A DNA stretch of 64,000 nt from Myxococcales bacterium (GCA_016794525.1 JAEUJY010000072.1:92946-156945), one strand, 5' to 3'. Positions 29,989 to 39,357 are shown, counted from the first letter of the stretch. A program made the numbers and translations. Notes: generated by a model from the letters alone, not told the origin.

Positions 29989-32900
29989 GCGCCGCGACGC
30001 CCAAGCTCGGGCTGGCCGGCGGGCTGGCCAAGGCGTTCATCAACTCCAAGCTGACGCCGCTGTTGATCGTCGTGTCGATCCTGCTCGGCGTCGGCGCCGC
30101 GATCATCCTGCCGCGCGAGGAGGAGCCGCAGATCAAGGTGCCGATGGTCGACATCATGGTCACGATGCCCGGCGCGTCGGCCGCCGAGGTCGAGCGCCGC
30201 GTCAGCTCGCCGATCGAGCGCCTGCTGTGGGAGATCGAGGGCGTCGAGTACGTCTACAGCACCAGCCAGCCGGGCCGGTCGACGGTGATCGTCCGCTTCA
30301 AGGTCGGCGAGGACGTCGAGCGCTCGCTGGTCAAGCTGCACCAGAAGCTGATGGGCAACGCCGACAAGATCCCGCCCGGCGCGTCGGCGCCGCTGGTCAA
30401 GTCGCGGTCGATCGACGACGTGCCGATCCTGGCGCTGACGTTCCACTCGCGGCGCTACGACCACCAGGAGCTGCGCCGGGTCGCCGCCGAGGTCGAGGCC
30501 CAGGTCAAGCGCACGGTCGACGTGTCCGAGACCAAGCTGATCGGCGGGCTGCGGCGGCAGATCCGGGTCCACCTCGATCCGGTCGCGCTGGCGTCGCGCA
30601 ACCTCGGCGTCGGCGACGCCTGGATGGCCGCGCTGGGCGCCAACCGCCAGGGCCGGGTCGGCAGCTTCACCGCGCACGATCAGGAGGTCATCGTCGAGGC
30701 CGGCGGCTTCTTCGCCGACGCCGCCGACGTCGGCGCCACCGTGGTCGGCGTCTACGGCGACGTGCCGGTCCACCTGCGCGACGTCGCGACCATCACCGAC
30801 GCCGCCGAGGACACCGCGCAGTACGTGTTCTTCGGCGAGGGCGCGGCCCGCGGCGGCGGCGCCGAGCAACCGGCGGTGACGCTGTCGATCGCCAAGCGGC
30901 CCGGCACCAACGCGATCGTCGTCGCCGACGCCGTGCTGGCCGAGCTGGGCCGGCTGCAGGGCACCGTCATCCCGGCCGACGTCGAGGTGACGATCACGCG
31001 CAACTACGGCGAGACCTCGGCCGAGAAGTCCAACGAGCTCCTGCTGCACATGGCGATCGCGATCGTCAGCGTGTCGGCGCTGGTGCTGGTCATGCTGGGC
31101 TGGCGCGAGTCGCTGGTGGTCGCGATCGCGATCCCGTCGACGCTGGCGCTGACGCTGCTGGTGTTCTACCTGGTCGGCTACACGCTCAACCGGATCACGC
31201 TGTTCGCGCTGATCTTCTCGATCGGCATCCTGGTCGACGACGCGATCGTCGTCGTCGAGAACATGGTCCGCCACCGCGACCTGCCCGAGAACCGCGGGCG
31301 CAGCCTGCGCGACGTCGCGATCACCGCGGTGGCCGAGGTCGGCAACCCGACGATCCTGGCGACGCTGGCCGTGATCGGCGCGATCGTGCCGATGGCCGCG
31401 GTCGGCGGGCTGATGGGGCCGTACATGCGCCCGATCCCGGTCGGCGCCAGCGCGGCGATGGCGTTCTCGCTGCTGATCGCGTTCGTGGTCACGCCGTGGG
31501 CGGCGGCCCGGCTGCTCGGCGGCGGCGCGGCGCACGGCCACGCCGACGCGCCCGAGAGCCGCCTGACCCGCGCCTACCGCTGGCTGATGCGTCGGCTGGT
31601 CACCCGCGCCGGCTGGCGCTGGAGCTTCTTCGCGGTGATCGGCGCGCTGCTGGTCGGCGCGATCGCGCTGATCCCGTACCGCGCGGTCCACGTGAAGATG
31701 CTGCCGTTCGACAACAAGAGCGAGCTCGACGTGATCGTCAACATGCCCGAGGACGCGTCGCTCGAGCGGACCGCGGCGGTGGCGCGCGAGATCGCCGCGG
31801 CGGTCCGCGATCAGCCCGAGGTGCTCGACTACCAGGTCTACGTCGGCACCGCGTCGCCGTTCACGTTCAACGGGCTGGTCCGCCACTACGACATGCGGCG
31901 CGGCCCGGCGGTCGCCGACGTCCAGATCAACCTGCTGCCCAAGCACGCCCGGTCTGCCCAGAGCCACGACATCGCCCGCCGGATCCGGCCGCTGGTGGTC
32001 GCGGTCGCCAAGAAGTACGGCGCGCGCACCGCGGTGGTCGAGGTCCCGCCGGGGCCGCCGGTGTTGCAGACGCTGGTGGCCGAGGTTTACGGGCCGACGC
32101 CGCAGGCGCGGCAGCGCCTGGCCGAGCACATGCGCGCCATCTTCGAGAGCACGCCGGGCGTAGTCGACGTCGACTGGTACGTCGAGGCGCCGCAGCCCAA
32201 GGTCCGGTTCGCGATCGACAAGGAGAAGGCCGCGCTGCACGGCATCGCCCCCGACGACATCGCCACCGCGCTGCGGATCGCCACCGACGGCGCGCCGGCC
32301 GGCCTGCTGCACGCGCCGCTCGAGCGCGAGGACGTCATGATCGTGCTCGACGTGCCCGACGCGCAGGTCGCGTCGACCGCCGACCTCGCGGCGCTGCGGC
32401 TGCGCGCGCCGGCCACCGGCGCCACCGTGCCGCTCGGCGAGCTGGTGCGCCCGGTCGACGTCGACGAGGACCGCAGCATCTACCACAAGAACCTGTTGCC
32501 CGTGGTCTACGTCACCGGCGACGTCGCCGGCGGCGCCGAGAGCTCGGTCTACGCGATCTCGGCGATGAACGACAAGATCGGCCGCATCGACGGCCAGCCG
32601 GTCAAGGTGTTCAACCTGCAGATGCCCAAGGACGACGCCCGCCCCGCGATCAAGTGGGACGGCGAGTGGCAGGTGACGCTCGAGGTGTTCCGCGACCTCG
32701 GCCTGGCGTTCGCGGTGGTGATGATCGTGATCTACGGCCTGCTGGTCGGCTGGTTCAAGTCGTTCTCGACACCGCTGGTGGTGATGGCCGCGATCCCGTT
32801 CTCGCTGGTCGGCATCCTGCCGGCCCACGCCGGCATGGGCGCGTTCTTCACCGCGACCTCGATGATCGGCTTCATGGCCGGCGCCGGCATCGTCGTGCGC

Positions 32901-33266
32901 AACTCGATCATCCTGGTCGACTTCATCGAGCTGCGGCTGGCCGAGGGCATGCCGCTGACCGACGCCGTGGTCGACGCCGGCGCGGTGCGGTTCCGCCCGA
33001 TGCTCCTGACCGCGATGGCGGTGGTCGCGGGCTCGGCGGTTATCCTGTTCGATCCGATCTTCCAGGGCCTGGCGATCTCGCTCCTGGCCGGCGAGATCGC
33101 CTCGCTGTTCATCAGCCGGATGGCGGTGCCGGTGCTGTACGCGATGCGCGGCCGGTGGATCGCCGGGCGGGGTCGCGGCGGCGCGCTGGCTGACATGACC
33201 GTGGTGGCCGCGCCGGCGGCGGCGCCTGCCGCTACACTCGCCGGAGATGACAGCGAGCGAGTGTGA
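29985..33266 (+). CDS. RND efflux pump, inner-membrane subunit
   Basis: A 1093-residue RND permease. Twelve helices are expected; TM2-TM4 are clear, with the proton-relay acidic pair in [14 protein letters not shown]. Two large periplasmic domains are present, and the N-terminal start is typical ([48 protein letters not shown], in parts). The EEEP phrase and overall length fit the heavy-metal/hydrophobe RND branch used with simple MFPs. Substrate unknown. GTG at 29985 overlaps the adaptor stop. Its own 3' end overlaps mqo by 20 bases. Confidence 0.94.
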   Translation: MSAATPKLGLAGGLAKAFINSKLTPLLIVVSILLGVGAAIILPREEEPQIKVPMVDIMVTMPGASAAEVERRVSSPIERLLWEIEGVEYVYSTSQPGRSTVIVRFKVGEDVERSLVKLHQKLMGNADKIPPGASAPLVKSRSIDDVPILALTFHSRRYDHQELRRVAAEVEAQVKRTVDVSETKLIGGLRRQIRVHLDPVALASRNLGVGDAWMAALGANRQGRVGSFTAHDQEVIVEAGGFFADAADVGATVVGVYGDVPVHLRDVATITDAAEDTAQYVFFGEGAARGGGAEQPAVTLSIAKRPGTNAIVVADAVLAELGRLQGTVIPADVEVTITRNYGETSAEKSNELLLHMAIAIVSVSALVLVMLGWRESLVVAIAIPSTLALTLLVFYLVGYTLNRITLFALIFSIGILVDDAIVVVENMVRHRDLPENRGRSLRDVAITAVAEVGNPTILATLAVIGAIVPMAAVGGLMGPYMRPIPVGASAAMAFSLLIAFVVTPWAAARLLGGGAAHGHADAPESRLTRAYRWLMRRLVTRAGWRWSFFAVIGALLVGAIALIPYRAVHVKMLPFDNKSELDVIVNMPEDASLERTAAVAREIAAAVRDQPEVLDYQVYVGTASPFTFNGLVRHYDMRRGPAVADVQINLLPKHARSAQSHDIARRIRPLVVAVAKKYGARTAVVEVPPGPPVLQTLVAEVYGPTPQARQRLAEHMRAIFESTPGVVDVDWYVEAPQPKVRFAIDKEKAALHGIAPDDIATALRIATDGAPAGLLHAPLEREDVMIVLDVPDAQVASTADLAALRLRAPATGATVPLGELVRPVDVDEDRSIYHKNLLPVVYVTGDVAGGAESSVYAISAMNDKIGRIDGQPVKVFNLQMPKDDARPAIKWDGEWQVTLEVFRDLGLAFAVVMIVIYGLLVGWFKSFSTPLVVMAAIPFSLVGILPAHAGMGAFFTATSMIGFMAGAGIVVRNSIILVDFIELRLAEGMPLTDAVVDAGAVRFRPMLLTAMAVVAGSAVILFDPIFQGLAISLLAGEIASLFISRMAVPVLYAMRGRWIAGRGRGGALADMTVVAAPAAAPAATLAGDDSERV

Positions 33267-34653
33267 CGTCGTCCTGATCGGCGCGGGCATCATGAGCGCC
33301 ACCTTGGGCGCGCTCTTGCGCAAGCTCGACCCCGGCCTCCGCATCGTCACCTTCGAGCGGCTCGACCGCGCGGCCGCCGAGAGCTCCGACGCGTGGAACA
33401 ACGCCGGCACCGGCCACGCCGGCTACTGCGAGCTGAACTACACGCCGGCCGCCGCCGACGGCAGCGTCGACTGCGGCAAGGCGATCAAGATCGCCGGGCA
33501 GTTCGCCACCAGCGTGGCCTTGTGGCGCGCGCTGGTCGAGGCCGGCGACCTGCCCGACCAGCCGTCGTTCATCCGCCGGGTGCCGCACCTGTCGTTCGTC
33601 GAGGGCGAGGCCGACGTCGCGTTCCTGCGCACCCGGGCCCGGCAGCTCGCGACCTCGCCGCTGTTCCACGATCTCGAGTACAGCGAGGATCGCGCGCAGC
33701 TCGCCGCGTGGATGCCGCTGGTGATGGACGGCCGCGGCGCCGATCGCCCGGTCGCGGCGACCCGCATGCAGCGCGGCACCGACGTCAACTTCGGCGCGCT
33801 GACCCGCAGCCTGTTCACCTGGCTCGACGACGCGCCCGGGTTCGCGCTGCGGCTCAACCACGAGGTCGTCGACCTGCGCCGGGACGGCGCCGGCTGGGCG
33901 ATCGACGTGCGCGACCTGACCGCCGGCGAGGAGCGCACCGTGCGCGCGCGGTTCGTCTTCATCGGCGCCGGCGGCTACTCGCTGTCGCTGCTCGAGAAGT
34001 CGGGCATCCCCGAGGCCCGCGGCTACGGCGCCTTCCCGGTGAGCGGCCAGTGGCTGCGCTGCACCAACCGCGACGTGATCGCGCGCCACCACGCCAAGGT
34101 CTACGGCCAGGCCGAGGTCGGCGCGCCGCCGATGAGCGTGCCGCACCTCGACACCCGGTGGATCGGCGACACCCAGGAGCTCCTGTTCGGCCCCTACGCC
34201 GGCTTCACGACCAAGTTCCTGAAGGAGGGATCGATCTTCGACTTCCTGGGCTCGATCGGCATCCACAACGTGCGGGCGGTGCTGAGCGCCGGGCTCGAGA
34301 ACCTCGAGCTGACCCGCTACCTGGTCGGCCAGGCGATGCTGTCGACCGAGGAGCGCGTCGCGATGCTGCGGCGCTACTGCCCGAGCGCGCACGCCGACGA
34401 CTGGGAGGTCCAGATCGCCGGCCTGCGGGTGCAGATCATCAAGAGCGACGGCAAAGGCGGCGGTGACCTGAAGTTCGGCACCGAGGTCGTGACCAGCGCC
34501 GACGGCACGATCGCCGCGCTCCTGGGCGCGTCGCCGGGCGCGTCGACCGCGGTGGCGATCATGCTCGAGCTGCTGGCCCGGTGCTTCCCGGCGCGGTGGG
34601 CGTCGAGCGAGTGGCGGGCCGTGCTGGCGTCGCTTGTGCCGGCGGCGACGTGA
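33247..34653 (+). CDS. mqo: Malate:quinone oxidoreductase
   Basis: A 468-residue FAD enzyme. The dinucleotide motif is [17 protein letters not shown], with [22 protein letters not shown], the typical Mqo N-terminal signature. The second half has [15 protein letters not shown] and the FGTEVV end region. It oxidises L-malate to oxaloacetate and passes electrons to quinone, as a peripheral membrane protein of the TCA cycle. The ATG at 33247 lies inside the end of the RND gene. Either the two are translationally coupled or the true start is slightly later, but the Rossmann motif begins by residue 7, so little can be trimmed. Confidence 0.96.
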   Translation: MTASECDVVLIGAGIMSATLGALLRKLDPGLRIVTFERLDRAAAESSDAWNNAGTGHAGYCELNYTPAAADGSVDCGKAIKIAGQFATSVALWRALVEAGDLPDQPSFIRRVPHLSFVEGEADVAFLRTRARQLATSPLFHDLEYSEDRAQLAAWMPLVMDGRGADRPVAATRMQRGTDVNFGALTRSLFTWLDDAPGFALRLNHEVVDLRRDGAGWAIDVRDLTAGEERTVRARFVFIGAGGYSLSLLEKSGIPEARGYGAFPVSGQWLRCTNRDVIARHHAKVYGQAEVGAPPMSVPHLDTRWIGDTQELLFGPYAGFTTKFLKEGSIFDFLGSIGIHNVRAVLSAGLENLELTRYLVGQAMLSTEERVAMLRRYCPSAHADDWEVQIAGLRVQIIKSDGKGGGDLKFGTEVVTSADGTIAALLGASPGASTAVAIMLELLARCFPARWASSEWRAVLASLVPAAT

Positions 34654-34675
34654 GCACCGACGTGAGCACCGGCGG

Positions 34676-35962
34676 CTAGCCACGGCCAGCACCCGCCTTT
34701 GCGGACCGCCGCATTCTTGTGGCCGGTGGGGGCTGGGCGCGGCGGCGCTTGCGTGTCGCCGGCGGTGTCCCGCCGTCGGGGCCCGCCTGCGCCGGAGCCA
34801 CCCCGACCTCGCCGCCAGCAGGTGGCTGCGCCACGGCTCGCTCGCGTCCCACGTGGGACGGCGGCGCACCGTACGGCCGCCCATCGGCGTGCACGAACCT
34901 CAGCTTGCCGTGCGCAGTACCGACGATCCGCAACCGGCCATCATGCGCGGCCTTGTGGTGCGCCGAGCACATCAGCGCCAGCTGGGTCGGCGTGTGATCG
35001 CCGCCCGCCACTCGCGGCACGAGGTGGTGCACGTCGACGTACCGCGCGTTACGACACCCTGGCACCACGCACCGCCCGCGATCCCGCCGCAGCACGGCGC
35101 GCCGGATCCGCGGCGGGATCGTCTTGGTCACCCGCGCCGGCTTGTCGCCGTCGACCCGCCCCAACAACTCGGCGTCACACGACGCCTGCGCCAGCTCCGT
35201 TTCGCTGATCTCGATCGTGTGCCCGGCGACGTCCTGCCACGCGCGCACGCAGTCGGAGCACCGCGTGATCGCGATCTGATACATGGGCCTGGACGCCGCT
35301 GCGGCATCTCCCACGTGGGAGCCCCCGCCCGCCAGCTGGCCATCGCACAGGGTCGCGAGCAGGTCGCCGTCGGTCAGCGGGTGCCCACACGCCACCTCCA
35401 GCGCGCGCCTCGCCGCGGTGAACTTGCCCAGCACCGCCGCGGGCACCAGCAGCCGCAGCTCGTGCAGCCGCGCGGCGGGGTCCGGCGGATCCTCCGGCGA
35501 GTCGCCCCGCCGCCGCCCGCTGACCATGTCTTCGATCTCCCGCACGGTGTGCTTGGCCGCCGCGGCCAGCCACGCGGCCTCGGTGTCGACGGTCGCGACC
35601 CGGGTCAGCTCGCGCGCCGCGCTGTACGCGATGTCGCCGGCGGTCATCGCCGCTTGCAGCTTCGGTAGCGCCTCGAGCGCATCGGCTACTCGCAGCCGCT
35701 CGCGCGCGGCGCCCGGCGCGTAGCCAAGCACGCGCTCGACGTACTCGAAGAACGTCGCGAAGCCCAGCTCGCGATGGACGCCCAGCGTCCGCGCGCGCCG
35801 CAGCCACGCCGCCTCCTCGACGTCGAGCGCCGCCCGCCGTCGCGCCAGCCCGCGCAACGTCCGGTCGACCTCGCGCCAGTCGCCGCCCGGCGTCACCGCC
35901 GCGGCCACCGCGACCGCCGCCACCCCGTCCGCCTTCTGTCCGCTCTCACCGCCGTCCACCAT
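34676..35962 (-). CDS. DUF222 protein with C-terminal HNH nuclease domain
   Basis: A 428-residue protein. Residues about 30-280 are the helical DUF222 region (RRRAALDVEEAAWLRRA, YVERVLGYAPGAARERLRVADALEALP). The HNH domain is near 295-345: CVVPGC zinc ligands, HHLVPR (catalytic His) and CSAHHKAAH. This layout is the 13E12/REP-type family widespread and multicopy in Actinobacteria and myxobacteria; some are thought to be mobile or to assist mobility. Two perfect palindromes with the same 12-base core lie inside the gene, one on each side of the HNH region, and a palindrome-rich spacer lies upstream. Confidence 0.92.
   Translation of the reverse strand: MVDGGESGQKADGVAAVAVAAAVTPGGDWREVDRTLRGLARRRAALDVEEAAWLRRARTLGVHRELGFATFFEYVERVLGYAPGAARERLRVADALEALPKLQAAMTAGDIAYSAARELTRVATVDTEAAWLAAAAKHTVREIEDMVSGRRRGDSPEDPPDPAARLHELRLLVPAAVLGKFTAARRALEVACGHPLTDGDLLATLCDGQLAGGGSHVGDAAAASRPMYQIAITRCSDCVRAWQDVAGHTIEISETELAQASCDAELLGRVDGDKPARVTKTIPPRIRRAVLRRDRGRCVVPGCRNARYVDVHHLVPRVAGGDHTPTQLALMCSAHHKAAHDGRLRIVGTAHGKLRFVHADGRPYGAPPSHVGRERAVAQPPAGGEVGVAPAQAGPDGGTPPATRKRRRAQPPPATRMRRSAKAGAGRG
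34845..34860. repeat. 16-bp perfect palindrome inside the HNH gene
   Basis: CGTCCCACGTGGGACG is its own reverse complement. It shares the core TCCCACGTGGGA with the palindrome at 35308-35321. In the encoded protein both sites read Ser-His-Val-Gly. It is on the 3' side of the HNH-coding segment. Confidence 0.8.
35308..35321. repeat. 14-bp perfect palindrome inside the HNH gene
   Basis: CTCCCACGTGGGAG is its own reverse complement and shares the 12-base core TCCCACGTGGGA with the palindrome at 34845-34860, while the next flanking pair differs (C/G instead of G/C) but still pairs. It lies on the 5' side of the HNH-coding segment. Confidence 0.8.
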
Positions 35963-36019
35963 GCCCAGCCCGTCAGCAAGCCGCAGGCCAGCCGTAACCC
36001 CGCGTCACCTCGAGCCGCC

Positions 36020-36112
36020 TGTCCGAATCCCGGACAAAATGGCCGGAATCCCGGCCAGAATCGTCCGGCCGCCGGCCATCCCCGGACAGCCGCCTTTGTC
36101 CGGCGCCGGACA
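36020..36112. repeat. Cluster of short GTCCGG-type inverted repeats
   Basis: Upstream of the DUF222-HNH gene are several dyads sharing the GTCCG/CGGAC theme: TGTCCG...CGGACA (36020-36036), TGGCCGG...CCGGCCA (36040-36057), GTCCG...CGGAC (36063-36087) and the perfect 16-base palindrome TGTCCGGCGCCGGACA (36097-36112). The first two share an AATC loop sequence. Confidence 0.75.
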
Positions 36113-36121
36113 CCGCCAGCC

Positions 36122-36166
36122 CGTCCGCCCGCCCGTCCGCCCGCCCGTCCGCCCGCCCGTCCGCCC
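36122..36166. repeat. 12-bp tandem repeat, about 3.7 copies
   Basis: Three complete and one partial copy of CGTCCGCCCGCC in direct tandem order in the non-coding spacer between the HNH gene and the rhomboid-like gene. The repeat again contains the GTCCG word of the adjacent inverted repeats. Confidence 0.85.
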
Positions 36167-36219
36167 CGACGCTCCCGTCGAAGCGATCGACTGCGTGACT
36201 CATCCTGCCCGAGGGCGGA

Positions 36220-36798
36220 CTACAGGCGCCAGGCCGACATCCACGCCAGCGCGGTGATCGCGGCGAGCAGCTCGGGCAGCACCGCGACCGGGCCGAAGTA
36301 GATCGCGGCCAGCGCGGTGAGCCCGGCGGTGCCGTAGGCCAGGATCGGCCCGCCGATCGACAGCACGCCGTAGACGCGCAGGCGGCGGTCGGGGAACTCC
36401 AGCGCCCACGCGATCACCAGCGCGTCGCACAGCGCCAGCGCGCCGAAGTAGGGCAGGTGGTGTGCCATCGGCACCATCGCGCCCAGCGCCGCGGTGCCGC
36501 CGCCGGCGACGCCGACGATGACGGCGACGAAGCGGCGCAGGCTGGGCTCGCGCCACCGCGCGGCCAGCTCGCCGCCGAACCAGTACAGCACCACCGCGGT
36601 CGCCACCAGCGCGCGCGGCCCGGGGACCGCGAACACCCACGTCACCAGCCGCCACACCTCGCCGCGCCACACCCGATCGGGCACCAGCGCCAGCGCGCCG
36701 AACCCATCGGCGAGCGCGGCGCCCAGCGACAGCGCGAAGGTCGCGGCCAGGAGCGCGGCGATCGTCGGCGAGAACCAGCGCGGCAGCCCAGCGACCAT
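36220..36798 (-). CDS. Rhomboid/derlin-like membrane protein without catalytic Ser
   Basis: A 192-residue protein with about five or six transmembrane helices. The opening is rhomboid-like (VWRGEVWRLVTWVFAV, then LYWFGGELAARWREPSLRRF). Where active rhomboids have GxSG, this one reads GGGTAALGAMVP, with no Ser, so it is probably an inactive rhomboid or derlin-like protein. Such members bind or escort membrane proteins rather than cleave them. I chose the ATG at 36798, next to the first helix. Divergent from the aspartic protease gene with 40 bases between starts. Confidence 0.65.
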   Translation of the reverse strand: MVAGLPRWFSPTIAALLAATFALSLGAALADGFGALALVPDRVWRGEVWRLVTWVFAVPGPRALVATAVVLYWFGGELAARWREPSLRRFVAVIVGVAGGGTAALGAMVPMAHHLPYFGALALCDALVIAWALEFPDRRLRVYGVLSIGGPILAYGTAGLTALAAIYFGPVAVLPELLAAITALAWMSAWRL

Positions 36799-36838
36799 GG
36801 CGCGACGATAGCCGATCGCCGGCATATGATCCGCAGCG

Positions 36839-37990
36839 ATGGCGCCGCCGCTCAAGCTGCCGATCACCAACGCCCTGATGGGCAGCGACTACACCGGCGT
36901 CGTCGAGGTCGGCGCCGCCGGCACGCCGGTCGCGGTCATCCTCGACACCGGCTCGAGCACGCTGGCGGTCGACGGCCAGCACGTCGATCCGCTGGCGTCC
37001 CCCGACGCCCGCACGACCAACCTGGCGCAGCAGGTGAGCTACGGCGCCGGCGGCTGGGCCGGGGCCGTCGTGCAGACCGCGGTCGGGCTCGCCCCCGACG
37101 TGCGGCTGCCCGCGGTCAACGTCGCGGTGACCTACGCCGAGGGCCCCGGCATGTTCGGCGGCGCCCAGGGCATCCTCGGCCTGGCCTACGCGCCGCTCGA
37201 CACCGCCTACGTCATGCCGGGCGACACCTGGGCCGCGAAGTACCCGCCGGCGCAGATCGTGACCGGCGCGCCGATCGAGCTGGCGCCGTACTTCACGCAG
37301 CTCGAGCAGGCCGGCGTCGTCGGCAACAAGTTCGCGCTGTACACCAAGCGCGCGACGGTGAGCCTGGCCACCGCCGACCCGGCGAGCGATCCGCTCAACC
37401 ACGGCGTGCTGGTGATCGGCGGCGGCGAGGAGGTGACCGAGCTCTACACCGGCGGCTTCACGCAGATCGCGGTGGTCGACGACCGCTGGTACAACACCAA
37501 CCTGCTCGCGGTGCAGGTCGGCGATCAGCCGCCGCTCGCCGTGGCGCCGACGCCGGCCGGCAGCCCGCTGGCGTCGAACTCGATCGTCGACAGCGGCACC
37601 AACTGCGTGCTGTTCGATCAACCGCTGTTCGAGCGCGTCGTCGCGTCGTTCGGCGCGATCGATCCGACGTTCGCCGCGGCGCTCACCGCCCACGCGGTCG
37701 GGGGCAGCGGGCTCGACCACGCCCAGCTCGCGCTCGCCGCGTGGCCGCCGCTGCGGCTGACGCTGCAGGGCGCCGACGGCGCGCCGGCGACGATCGCGAT
37801 CGCGCCGGCCGACTACTGGCAGCTCGACGCCGCCGGCCCGGGGCTCGCGCTGGCGTACCTGTGCGGCGACGGCGGCGCGCAAGGCGGTCGCACGATCCTC
37901 GGGTTGCCGCTGTTCAGCGGCTATTACACGGTGTTCGATCGCGCGCTGGGCGCCGGGCGCGGCGTGATCAGCTTCGCGACGCGTCGCTGA
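36839..37990 (+). CDS. Pepsin-like (A1-type) aspartic protease
   Basis: A 383-residue protein with both lobes of a pepsin. The first active site is VILDTGSSTLAV (Asp36) and the second is SIVDSGTNCVLF (Asp251). A flap-like VSYGAGGW carries Tyr68, and conserved GILGLAYAPLD, GVLVIGGGE and ILGLPLFSGYYTVFD segments follow in the expected order. Bacterial A1 proteases are rare. There is no signal peptide or propeptide: the first strand begins at about residue 17, so the enzyme looks cytoplasmic or non-classically exported, unlike most eukaryotic pepsins. Substrate unknown. Confidence 0.9.
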   Translation: MAPPLKLPITNALMGSDYTGVVEVGAAGTPVAVILDTGSSTLAVDGQHVDPLASPDARTTNLAQQVSYGAGGWAGAVVQTAVGLAPDVRLPAVNVAVTYAEGPGMFGGAQGILGLAYAPLDTAYVMPGDTWAAKYPPAQIVTGAPIELAPYFTQLEQAGVVGNKFALYTKRATVSLATADPASDPLNHGVLVIGGGEEVTELYTGGFTQIAVVDDRWYNTNLLAVQVGDQPPLAVAPTPAGSPLASNSIVDSGTNCVLFDQPLFERVVASFGAIDPTFAAALTAHAVGGSGLDHAQLALAAWPPLRLTLQGADGAPATIAIAPADYWQLDAAGPGLALAYLCGDGGAQGGRTILGLPLFSGYYTVFDRALGAGRGVISFATRR

Positions 37991-38005
37991 ACACAACTTC
38001 ATTCG

Positions 38006-38034
38006 TTGGTCTCCGGGCGGCGGCGTGGTACAAG
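38006..38034 (+). promoter_or_regulatory. Possible sigma-70-type promoter
   Basis: In a spacer with lower GC than its surroundings, TTGGTC (38006-38011) and TACAAG (38029-38034) are 17 bases apart, close to the -35/-10 pattern. The small basic-protein gene starts 40 bases further on. Match is partial, so this is tentative. Confidence 0.3.
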
Positions 38035-38073
38035 ATGGGTCCACAACTCGCGCCCAGGCGTGATGGAGTCGGT

Positions 38074-38295
38074 ATGGCAGTCAACCGCAAGGCCACCATG
38101 GCCAAACGTCAGCGTGAGATGGATCAGAAGGACCGCGTCAAGCAGCGCGAGGTCCGCGCCGCCGAGCGCCAGGCGCGCTCCGAGGCCCGCAAGGCGGCCG
38201 GCCTCGACGACAACGGGCTCGGCGACCTGCAGTTCGACGCCGACGGCCGGCCGATCGTCAATCGCGACGAGCACGGCATGGTCGTCGTCCCGTAG
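38074..38295 (+). CDS. Small highly charged protein of unknown function
   Basis: A 73-residue protein starting at the ATG at 38074, with GGAG about six bases upstream. The N-terminal 45 residues are Lys/Arg/Glu/Gln-rich and helical (AKRQREMDQKDRVKQREVRAAER); the C-terminal part is LQFDADGRPIVNRDEHGMVVVP. Composition suggests RNA, ribosome or protein binding, but nothing specific is shown. The DUF1294 gene follows 14 bases later on the same strand. Confidence 0.72.
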   Translation: MAVNRKATMAKRQREMDQKDRVKQREVRAAERQARSEARKAAGLDDNGLGDLQFDADGRPIVNRDEHGMVVVP

Positions 38296-38309
38296 CCCCG
38301 CCCGGGCCG

Positions 38310-38588
38310 ATGCAGCTCGCGTTGATCGCCGGCGCCAGCGTCGCCGCGATCAACGTGATCGCGTGGGCCGCGTTCCGGATCGACAAGGCCCGCGCGCGCC
38401 GCGGCGCCCGCCGCATCCGCGAGCGCACGCTGCTGATCCTGGCCGCGCTCGGCGGCGGGCCCGGCGCGCTCGTGGCGATGTACGCGCACCACCAGCGCCA
38501 CAAGGTCGCCAAGCGCGGCTTCGCGGCGATCGTCTGGCTCGCGTTCACCGCGCAGGTCGCGCTCGCCGGCTGGCTGATCGCGCGCTGA
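38310..38588 (+). CDS. DUF1294 membrane protein
   Basis: A 92-residue inner-membrane protein with an N-terminal helix (LALIAGASVAAINVIAWAAF) and two C-terminal helices. The DUF1294 signature is clear: FRIDKARARRGARRIRERTLL, LGGGPGALVAMYAHHQRHKVAK. In other bacteria the domain is often fused to a cold-shock domain; here it stands alone after a small charged gene. Role unknown. Confidence 0.88.
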   Translation: MQLALIAGASVAAINVIAWAAFRIDKARARRGARRIRERTLLILAALGGGPGALVAMYAHHQRHKVAKRGFAAIVWLAFTAQVALAGWLIAR

Positions 38589-38592
38589 GCGG

Positions 38593-39357
38593 TCAGTCGT
38601 TGTACGCCGTCACCACGACCGGCTTCGTCGCGCCGGTGCGCTTGTCCAGCGCCACGGCCCGCGCCTCGGGGTACTTGCCCTCGAAGCCGTAGGCGTCGCG
38701 TGCGATCGTCACGGTGTGCCGGCACCCGTAGGTGCCGGTCAGCAGGTTCATCGCCCAGCGGCCGCGGATCGTCGCGGTGCGGACGACGCCCACGCCGCTG
38801 CACACCGGCGGCGCGGCGCCGATGCACGCGTCGCTGGGCCCGCAGTCGCTCGCGTCGCAACACCCGGCGCCGGTCTCGGCGCAGGTCCCCTGGTTCGCGC
38901 ACGAGCCCGCGCACAGCGAGTCCGCGACCTCGAGGGAGATCTCGGTGTTCTCGCAGTCGCACCTGGTCTTGGGGACGCTGCCCGGCGCGAGCGCCGCGGT
39001 GATGCGGTCCCACCAGATGCCGCCGGGCGAGTCGTACTCGACGTAGAACCGCCCCGGGCAGCTCGAGGCGCCGTAGGTCGCGCCCGACGTGACGGCGACC
39101 TGCGTGTGGGGCGTGTACGTCGCGGCCAGCGTGACGTCCGGGTTGGTGAGGAACGCCGGGCACGCCGGCGCCTCCTCGAGCCCGACGCAGCAGCCGCTGA
39201 GCGGGTCGCAGGTGCCGTCGATGCAGCGCGGGCAGGCCAGGGCCTGCGCCGCGGTGTCGACGTCGGGCTCGGTCAGGCAGCCGCTCGCGAGCGTGGCGGC
39301 GAGGCTGACGGCGAGGGCCCAGGGCGGGTTCGATCGCAACACGGTTGAGCGGGTCAT
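38593..39357 (-). CDS. Cys-rich lipoprotein of unknown function
   Basis: A 254-residue lipoprotein (LASGC lipobox, Cys about 27). About 18 Cys are spread through small modules (CPRCIDGTCDPLSGCC, CAGSCANQGTCAETGAGCC). A compact domain with YVEYDSPGGIWWDRITAAL follows the first module, and RWAMNLLTGTYGCRHTVTIARDAYGFEGKYPEA near the end looks beta-rich. No enzyme motif. Convergent with the DUF1294 gene (4 bases between stops). Confidence 0.75.
   Translation of the reverse strand: MTRSTVLRSNPPWALAVSLAATLASGCLTEPDVDTAAQALACPRCIDGTCDPLSGCCVGLEEAPACPAFLTNPDVTLAATYTPHTQVAVTSGATYGASSCPGRFYVEYDSPGGIWWDRITAALAPGSVPKTRCDCENTEISLEVADSLCAGSCANQGTCAETGAGCCDASDCGPSDACIGAAPPVCSGVGVVRTATIRGRWAMNLLTGTYGCRHTVTIARDAYGFEGKYPEARAVALDKRTGATKPVVVTAYND

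Noticed and set aside
29949..33410. Long minus-strand frame (1153 codons) antisense to the RND pump
   Set aside because: Composition is Arg/Asp/His/Val-rich repeats without fold-like pattern; the plus strand encodes a complete RND pump.
34676..35962. DUF222-HNH gene considered as a group I/II intron or intein homing nuclease
   Set aside because: No intron or intein boundaries are visible and it is a free-standing gene; the DUF222 part is typical of stand-alone 13E12/REP-type proteins.
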